Positions 15,802-20,389 of a stretch of 20,389 bases of DNA are shown in pieces. Origin of the DNA: a virus; IMG/VR virus record IMGVR_UViG_3300043122_000008, positions 1 through 20,389 of that record; one strand, given 5' to 3'. Both the position numbers and the translations under genes were made by a program. Below the pieces are notes generated by a model. That model was not told the DNA's origin and searched no databases. It saw nothing but the letters and a program-made list of their open reading frames with translations. How positions within the stretch are numbered: position 1 is the first letter of the stretch; the number at the start of each line of letters is the position of its first letter.

Positions 15802-16980
15802 TTACGAATGGAATACCGGAAGAACACCCAACGACAGAGCCGAAGAAGCTTTACGCTCAAAGGTGCCGACAGTATTTGCCAAGGTATCAGCAACATCAGT
15901 AAGTACAGTAGGAGTACCACTGACTACTGCTTTCATGTAGTCTGCGTCAGAGGGGAATGCTTCAGCATTACCTTTCCAGTTATAACCGGCAGGAGCTGCC
16001 ACATAGCCCCAACGATGCCAGATAGTAGTAGTACCACCACCTTGATAGGCATCAGCATTACGAGCAATCTCAGTAGCATCGGGTACAGCCAGATTTTCCA
16101 TCGCAATAGCACCAGGCAATACAATAAAGGAGGTCTTAGTACCTACAATATCGACACCGGCACCAGTATTGAGCTTAGTCAGTTCAGCACTGGACAGACC
16201 CTGAGATGCACGAGTAACAATCAAGCGGAATTTACCATCGAAGATAGTGTTAAATTCTACGTTACCGTCTTTAACACGATCCTGATCTACCAAGTTGGCA
16301 GAACGCAAAGAGGCCAAGGTAGCAGGCGAGACTACAAGATAAGCATAATCAGGCTCATAGTCTTTATAAGCCATACCAAATGCTTGCAAGAAGCCTTCAG
16401 CACGAGCAGCACCCTGTGCAGAAGCACTGGCATCTACGATAGCTTTGGACGCACCAAGGTCAACATAGAAACCGTAGCGTTTGTCAGTGGGATCATTCTC
16501 GAAAGTCTGTCCACCAAGACCAGCTTGACCAGTACCAGCAGCTGCACCATTGAGAGCCTCAGAGATCATGACACCCTTGAGGACAGCCAGAACAGCATTA
16601 TGCTCATCTTGAGCACGAGTTTCACCAAAATCACGACCGATTTTAGCAAGACCATCCTGCTGCGTAACTACCTGCTGCATGTTAACTTTTTCTGCACCAT
16701 GGGTACGGACAGTCTTAACATAAGTCAAGTAGTCAGAGCTGTAGGAAGTCTTAGTACCATCAGTATCATCCGTCAGAGAGGCTGTATTGATGGTAGGATT
16801 AAGAGGTTTAAACCAACGAACCTGACCGATAAAAGTCTCAGTCGAAGTATCGATATTTGGGTTACTTCCGACAATACCAGTACCCGACAGTTTCTTGGCA
16901 TTGGTATATGCCTCATCGGAGTACGCACTGATAGTGTCTTGGAGTACAAAATTATTTGCGCCAGAAGGACTAGAAGGCAT
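15802..16980 (-). CDS. Major capsid protein, HK97 fold
   Basis: The protein is 392 aa, of normal length for a capsid subunit. It has an N-terminal arm, then Q-V-R-W-F-K-P-L, T-H-G-A-E-K-V, a long helix region rich in Ala (about 125-150), the block D-Y-A-Y-L-V-V-S-P-A-T-L-A-S-L-R, and a C-terminal H-R-W-G-Y-V-A-A-P-A-G-Y-N-W-K-G. The last block is typical of one HK97-fold capsid family (Gp13-like, from memory). AAGGA precedes the ATG by 9 bases. It lies directly after the scaffold gene. No protease domain is fused to it. It uses more C-ending codons than its neighbours, which fits high expression. Confidence 0.88.
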   Translation of the reverse strand: MPSSPSGANNFVLQDTISAYSDEAYTNAKKLSGTGIVGSNPNIDTSTETFIGQVRWFKPLNPTINTASLTDDTDGTKTSYSSDYLTYVKTVRTHGAEKVNMQQVVTQQDGLAKIGRDFGETRAQDEHNAVLAVLKGVMISEALNGAAAGTGQAGLGGQTFENDPTDKRYGFYVDLGASKAIVDASASAQGAARAEGFLQAFGMAYKDYEPDYAYLVVSPATLASLRSANLVDQDRVKDGNVEFNTIFDGKFRLIVTRASQGLSSAELTKLNTGAGVDIVGTKTSFIVLPGAIAMENLAVPDATEIARNADAYQGGGTTTIWHRWGYVAAPAGYNWKGNAEAFPSDADYMKAVVSGTPTVLTDVADTLANTVGTFERKASSALSLGVLPVFHS

Positions 16981-16998
16981 CTTATTTATTCCTTAAAA

Positions 16999-17682
16999 TT
17001 ATTTACGTTTTGGAAGTTTACCTTGTTCTGCAAGTTTCATAACCTCTGCTTGAGTCATTTCAAAGAGAGATTTATTATTTGCAGAAGAAGCGCTCGAAAG
17101 ACTGTTAGATGTGCCTCCTCCAACATTTACCTTAGGTTTAAGCAAGAATGAATTTGCATCATCTTCCATAAACTTATCGACATAAATATCAAGAGAAGTT
17201 CCATCCTTGTGAACCCATTCACCTGAATCAGCTTTCACCAAATTGGGCACAATCTCACGAAAAGCCATATCTTGAGCATTCTGATTACGGAAGTTAAACT
17301 TAGCTAGTGCCTTACGAACGTCCATATCTCTTGTAAGTTCAATATTACGCTGCTCTAAAGCACTTTTCTGGGCTTTAATCTCAGATATCTCAAGTTCATG
17401 AGCTTCTTTGAGTTTGCCCTCTTCTTTTAATCGTTCTACTTCACGATCTTTTTCTTTCTGCTCAAAATCAGCAACCTTTTTCAATGCATCATCACGAGCA
17501 TTATAGGCGTTATTCAGCTTTTCTTTGATTGCTTTGAGTTCCGTCTCAACAGCAGCCTTTACTTTAGCATCGATATCTTCTTCATTACCATTATTGGATC
17601 CATTGTTATTATTCGAAGAAGAAGCTGCATCAGGATCAAGGTTGTTGTTGTTGTTGCTTGCATTGTGGTTTGTATCAGACAT
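16999..17682 (-). CDS. Capsid scaffolding protein
   Basis: The protein is 227 aa. Residues 1-35 are a low-complexity Asn/Ser/Gly tract, partly encoded by five AAC triplets in a row (17655-17641). Residues about 37-120 form a charged coiled coil rich in Lys and Glu. The C-terminus is short and basic (Q-G-K-L-P-K-R-K), as in scaffold proteins that touch the capsid subunit through a basic tail. It precedes the major capsid gene by 18 bases, the standard scaffold position, where it would guide procapsid assembly and then leave. The ATG at 17682 has only a weak AAGAAAG upstream and follows tandem hairpins. Confidence 0.85.
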   Translation of the reverse strand: MSDTNHNASNNNNNLDPDAASSSNNNNGSNNGNEEDIDAKVKAAVETELKAIKEKLNNAYNARDDALKKVADFEQKEKDREVERLKEEGKLKEAHELEISEIKAQKSALEQRNIELTRDMDVRKALAKFNFRNQNAQDMAFREIVPNLVKADSGEWVHKDGTSLDIYVDKFMEDDANSFLLKPKVNVGGGTSNSLSSASSANNKSLFEMTQAEVMKLAEQGKLPKRK

Positions 17683-17695
17683 CTTATTAACTTTC

Positions 17696-17732
17696 TTGAG
17701 TACAACTCAATTAGATAAGATACAATCTTATC
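17696..17732 (-). promoter_or_regulatory. Two tandem perfect hairpins with the same UGU loop upstream of the scaffold gene
   Basis: In minus-strand RNA, GAUAAGAU-UGU-AUCUUAUC (17732-17714, 8-bp stem) is followed three bases later by UUGAGU-UGU-ACUCAA (17710-17696, 6-bp stem). Both stems are perfect and both loops read UGU. They lie 14 bases before the scaffold start. They could control translation of the scaffold message, be RNA-processing sites, or as DNA be two inverted repeats bound by a protein. Nothing shows which. Confidence 0.65.
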
Positions 17733-17749
17733 GGTAGTTAAAATCTAGT

Positions 17750-17774
17750 ATGGAAGATTTCTATGACCTTCCAT
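17750..17774 (-). promoter_or_regulatory. 7-bp hairpin after the RNA polymerase gene
   Basis: ATGGAAG and CTTCCAT (17774-17768 with 17756-17750) form a perfect stem with an 11-nt loop in the 127-bp gap between the polymerase stop and the scaffold start. There is no strong T run after it, so I would not call it a terminator. The rest of the gap is AT-rich with no promoter that I can support. Confidence 0.4.
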
Positions 17775-17809
17775 GTTCTCATATATAGGTTAATCTAACG
17801 GGTTCTTTC

Positions 17810-18199
17810 TTATCCTACACCATACCATCCGTAATCATCTGCAAATCCTTCAGAAATCTTCTCAAGAATGTCATCGACAGAAAGAATATCTTCAATTGTC
17901 AATACTTTTCCACCGATAACTGACTTACCTGGAACAGGAATCAATCCTTTAAGAATTGCTTCTTCTAGGTATTTATCATATAAATTCTTCGGCAATCCTC
18001 TAGCTAACATTTCATCCAGTGTTTGCTTAATAACATTCTTTTCCAAGACTTCTGCATAGATTTCTCTTAATGCTTTTCTAGCGGTCAGCATGTCAGAGGC
18101 GTTTGTAAAGAATGCATCATGAATAGTTGATGTAGGAATCTTTTGAGATTTACCCCACAGATGAAACTTTTTAACAATTACGGCATCATTAGAGTGATT
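17810..18199 (-). CDS. Single-subunit RNA polymerase (T7 type), C-terminal exon
   Basis: The exon has 129 codons and a stop. Its first residues N-H-S-N-D align with the T7 RNA polymerase N-F-V-H-S-Q-D segment (H784), and I-H-D-A-F, 26 residues on from the His, with motif C I-H-D-S-F (D812, a metal-binding catalytic Asp). In T7 that distance is 28. A helical C-terminal tail of about 100 residues follows. The frame continues upstream only to a TTG at 18202 inside the intron, so it has no start of its own. Joined at 18912/18199 the reading frame is kept (phase 0) and the T7 alignment across the join needs no gap. The polymerase would transcribe phage genes. An unrelated phage protein with similar short motifs is the alternative. 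Confidence 0.75.
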   Translation of the reverse strand, partial: NHSNDAVIVKKFHLWGKSQKIPTSTIHDAFFTNASDMLTARKALREIYAEVLEKNVIKQTLDEMLARGLPKNLYDKYLEEAILKGLIPVPGKSVIGGKVLTIEDILSVDDILEKISEGFADDYGWYGVG

Positions 18200-18722
18200 C
18201 AATGTGTTCAGACTGGTCGTTAATCAGTCCCGTTAAAACATTTAATTTGGCAAATTTTCCGTGAATTTTAATAGCAAGCTTATCATAGGCAATAGCAGCT
18301 TCCAATTCTGTTTCAAATTGGCCTATATAGTGACGCCTATTTTGAAATCGAATGGAAGCTTTCCAACAATTTTTTACTTTATCAAACCATACACCCTTAT
18401 AATTGCTGGAACCATTTTTCTGTCTTGCTTTATTATATTGATTTTCAAGTGATGTGGCAAGTCGTAGATTATGTATATTATTATTTAATCGATTACCATC
18501 AATATGATCTATAAACAAATCATCAGGGATTTCTTTATTAGTTAGATAGAACCAAACTAATCGATGTATATAATAGTATTTTCCATCAACTCTTACACGT
18601 CGATAACCGTCTTCAGCAATATATCCAGCTTCTGCATTTTTCTTTGCTGAACCTCTTGAAATACGATTAAAAAATTTACCATCTTTGTAGTAGAAAAGGG
18701 CCTTAAGGCGTTCTAACTTCAT
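18189..18722 (-). CDS. HNH homing endonuclease with AP2 DNA-binding domain
   Basis: The protein is 177 aa. Residues about 51-90 form an HNH_3-type nuclease: I-H-R-L-V-W, then I-D-H-I-D-G-N (His73) and H-N-L-R-L-A-T (Asn85). Residues 106-161 are an AP2-type domain, from S-N-Y-K-G-V-W through Y-I-G-Q-F to A-A-I-A-Y-D-K-L-A and the closing K-L-N. AGGAG lies 6 bases before the ATG. Such enzymes cut intronless alleles so that the intron is copied in. The last codons and stop (18199-18189) lie in the 3' exon, so the gene is intact only in unspliced RNA or from an internal transcript. This type of endonuclease is common in phage group I introns. Confidence 0.92.
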   Translation of the reverse strand: MKLERLKALFYYKDGKFFNRISRGSAKKNAEAGYIAEDGYRRVRVDGKYYYIHRLVWFYLTNKEIPDDLFIDHIDGNRLNNNIHNLRLATSLENQYNKARQKNGSSNYKGVWFDKVKNCWKASIRFQNRRHYIGQFETELEAAIAYDKLAIKIHGKFAKLNVLTGLINDQSEHIESL

Positions 18723-18911
18723 TATGTCTCCTGTTTTAACTGCTATATGTCGCCATATAGATCAGACTATATCTTACACTTAGAGTGCCTCCGCGCTTCG
18801 AGCGGACTTCCGCCCTACATAATAGTCGTTGCACCTTCAATTAAGCTTGGCTCAGAGTTGTCTCAGAGAGAGTTTCTCTGAATTCACGGAGTTTTACAAC
18901 GGCATATCACT
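18200..18911 (-). mobile_element. Group I self-splicing intron, 712 nt
   Basis: The 5' exon end CAACGGU (18918-18912) pairs over 7 bp with GCCGUUG (18903-18897), with the canonical U-G pair at the splice site and an 8-nt loop: this is P1. Intron bases GUGAU (18910-18906) pair with AUCAC in the 3' exon (P10). The last base is G (18200), as required. AACGACUA (R-like, about 18830-18823) and AAGAUAUAGUC (S-like, 18775-18765) can form P7. CAGAGA/UCUCUG gives a P2-like hairpin and CACU-CUA-AGUG a P8-like one. The catalytic core lies upstream of the endonuclease gene, which fills the 3' part. Confidence 0.92.
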
Positions 18912-19932
18912 ACCGTTGACTGCAAAAGCTGTTCTCGCCTTAGTAGCATCTGCAATATCATTTATCTTACCTGCTTTATTTGCAATTTGTTCCCACCAAG
19001 AAGCTTCGGTCTTTTGGGGTATTTGGAGAATATTCGTAATCCAATTTCCAAAGCGATCTTTGTATACAAGTCGTTCTTCAAAAGATTGTGTGAAATTTTG
19101 CTCAATAACTTTACCGTCAAAGTTAACCCAAGGTACATTCGTCCAACTCTTAGGTAAGTTATTCTTGATCTTTTTCTTTTTACCAACTTTAGCTTCAGGG
19201 ATTTTTATCTCTAAAAGATTCTTTCCTTTTATAAATTTCACTTTAAAGATATCCCCGGCTATACGTCTATCTTCAGGCACCGAGGGGCCGTAGATCAAGT
19301 CATGGAGGGTGCCGTTAGGCTTCCAGAAAGGTAGGCGTCGCAGAAGTTTTTCACTTATGGGTTCACCTGCCTTGGTTCCCAAAACGCGAGCCCACTCAGG
19401 GGGAATTACGTAACCCTTCTTCTTATGCTTCAAAAGATGTATCTTAGCGACAGAAATCCAGTCAAAATCAGAATTTGAAGGCTTTGCATGACTTAAAAAA
19501 TCTTCAGCTAATCTTCCAAAATACCTCGTAAAATCTTTTAAAATTGGGACTTGCTCTTGAAGATATTCACTCATTATTTTAGCAATATCTCTAAAGTCAG
19601 ACGGAGTAACAACCTTATTGTAAGCATGTGATAAGTTCTCCACAAGCTCACGTGTTTTTGGCTCAAGGAAGTAGAGTTGCTCAAGGATATCATCTCCAGG
19701 ATCTAACCCTTTATTGAAAATATCACGTACATTTTCACGTAGACCTCGAAGTTCTAAAGATAATTCTGGATCGAACTTTTCATATCTTGCTATTCGAGCA
19801 GATATTTCATTCAATACTTTATCCCTATCAGAGGCTTTTACAACTAATACATCAGAATCTTTACCAAGAACTTTCGCAAGTTTACCTTCAACATTAAGTA
19901 TACCAGTTCTTTCACCTGCGCCATAAAATGTA
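18912..19932 (-). CDS. Single-subunit RNA polymerase (T7 type), exon with motif B end
   Basis: The exon has about 340 codons. It opens with T-F-Y-G-A-G-E-R-T-G, which fits the end of motif B (T7 M-T-L-A-Y-G, Y639). The block D-I-A-K-I-M-S-E-Y-L followed by D-F-D-W-I-S-V resembles the T7 region Y-M-A-K-L-I-W to H-W-V-T-P-D-G. It ends A-F-A-V-N-G at the 5' splice site 18912. From Tyr to the His in the next exon there are about 339 residues against 145 in T7, so about 190 residues are inserted, including a Lys-rich part (K-V-G-K-K-K-K-I-K). Motif A and the N-terminal half lie upstream of the window. The 3' splice boundary near 19932 is inferred. Confidence 0.7.
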
Positions 19933-20389
19933 CAATAATGGAATTATAGATAAAAATAGCCTTTATCGTTTCTACGTATTCTCTTAGAAATAGTAGAATG
20001 ATGTATATTGATTGCCTTGCCAGCAGCTCTTACAGAAGAAAATATTCCAAAAGGTGTATGTACAGGTTTTCGTAAATGTTTTCCATGCTGAGATGGAACC
20101 TCATCGATAATGGGGCTATCTTTGTGATAATAACCCTTATGTAATACACTTTTGCTTTTTGCTTTCTTCGATATAATTGCTTTTTGAACACCATGCGCTT
20201 TTGCTGCTGCTGCAACTGTTGGAAATTCACCTAATGGCGTAACTACAGCCTTTGCTCTAGGTGAATTGTTTCCACTAACTGCCTTTCTTGCAATCTCGTA
20301 CATCTTAGGTGTTAGTCTTATATTCTTCCTACTACACATTGTCGTATAAGCAATATTTAATACTGGTAATTTAAAGATACGCATTAGAA
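19933..20389 (-). mobile_element. Second intervening sequence (probable group I intron) in the RNA polymerase gene, 5' part outside window
   Basis: The polymerase frame is interrupted: upstream of T-F-Y-G comes a TAA (19946-19944) ending a homing-endonuclease-like gene. The only G between that stop and the motif is at 19933, so under the group I rule (intron ends in G) the 3' splice site should be 19933/19932. The layout, with an endonuclease gene ending close to the 3' splice site, copies the other intron. The P1, core and 5' splice site would be beyond the edge, so the class is not proven. Confidence 0.6.
19944..20389 (-). CDS. Homing endonuclease C-terminal region with two IENR1-type repeats, partial
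   Basis: The frame is open to the right edge, with an ATG at 20384 that has no visible ribosome-binding site context, so the protein probably starts outside. A NUMOD3-like stretch (about L-T-P-K-M-Y-E-I-A-R-K-A-V-S-G) is followed by two repeats of the intron-encoded nuclease type: V-T-P-L-G-E-F-P-T-V-A-A-A-A-K and H-T-P-F-G-I-F-S-S-V-R-A-A-G-K, each ending in K-G-Y-[YF]. These are DNA-binding modules of homing endonucleases. No nuclease motif (GIY-YIG or HNH) is present in the visible part, so it is either upstream or lost. Confidence 0.72.
   Translation of the reverse strand, partial: LMRIFKLPVLNIAYTTMCSRKNIRLTPKMYEIARKAVSGNNSPRAKAVVTPLGEFPTVAAAAKAHGVQKAIISKKAKSKSVLHKGYYHKDSPIIDEVPSQHGKHLRKPVHTPFGIFSSVRAAGKAINIHHSTISKRIRRNDKGYFYL

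Noticed and set aside
15667-17151. A 494-codon open frame on the plus strand opposite the capsid and scaffold genes
   Set aside because: It is antisense to clearly recognisable virion genes, has low-complexity Ser/Thr-rich sequence with no domain, and lacks a ribosome-binding site. Long antisense frames arise from codon bias in highly expressed genes.
17641-17655. The GTT triplet run as a regulatory microsatellite
   Set aside because: It encodes an Asn run in a low-complexity N-terminus, and five units are too few to argue for phase variation. Asn and Ser tracts are common in scaffold proteins.
17810-18202. A stand-alone 130-aa gene starting at the TTG at 18202
   Set aside because: The TTG is in the last bases of the intron and overlaps the endonuclease gene. 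The content is a polymerase C-terminus that needs the upstream exon.
17810-19932. Family A DNA polymerase as identity of the split gene
   Set aside because: The motif C here is I-H-D-A, not the H-D-E of family A DNA polymerases, and the N-x-x-H-S-x-D block upstream is typical of T7-type RNA polymerases. The possibility is not fully excluded without motif A.

Overview
The window is one continuous piece of a tailed-phage (Caudoviricetes) late region. All credible protein genes and the single tRNA are read from the minus strand, so transcription runs from high to low coordinates. The DNA is AT-rich. The gene order resembles the lambda/HK97 head-tail plan: scaffold, HK97-fold capsid, adaptor, head closure, tail terminator, tail tube, G/GT chaperones, tape measure, two small tail-tip proteins, then a J-like tip protein. 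This points to a siphovirus, probably of a Gram-negative host. The host cannot be named from the sequence.

Right end (about 17.8-20.4 kb): the C-terminal part of a gene that I read as a T7-type single-subunit RNA polymerase, broken into pieces. One exon (19932 to 18912) starts at a motif-B-like T-F-Y-G. The next exon (18199 to 17810) starts at N-H-S-N-D and carries the I-H-D of motif C. Between them lies a 712-nt group I intron. It has a perfect 7-bp P1 with a U-G splice pair, a P10 pairing, R/S core sequences, and an HNH-AP2 homing endonuclease gene. A second intervening sequence, with a NUMOD3/IENR1-type homing-endonuclease tail, interrupts the gene just before motif B and continues past the window edge.

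Middle (about 12.5-17.7 kb): compact virion genes in the order scaffold (17682), major capsid (16980), head-tail adaptor (15783), head closure (15310), tail terminator (14958), tail tube (14550), tRNA-Thr(UGU) (13943), an 80-aa unknown (13766), and tail assembly chaperone G with its -1 frameshift product GT. The slip site is GGGAAAG, the lambda heptamer, followed by a 4-nt spacer and a stem-loop. Next come an HK97-gp10-like gene and a 16-bp RNA hairpin just before the tape measure gene.

Left end (1-12.5 kb): a very large tape measure protein (2717 aa, implying a tail near 400 nm) containing a nearly perfect 3 x 27-bp tandem repeat. Two tail-tip proteins follow, joined by an ATGA overlap, and then a J-like tip protein that runs off the left edge.

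Most junctions are overlapping (TAATG, ATGA) or a few bases apart, so the genes probably form one or two translationally coupled transcripts. No stretch over 300 bases lacks a gene or intron. The largest gaps are 17683-17809 (tandem hairpins) and 13767-13950 (tRNA). I see no integrase, attachment site, IS element, CRISPR array or lysis gene.
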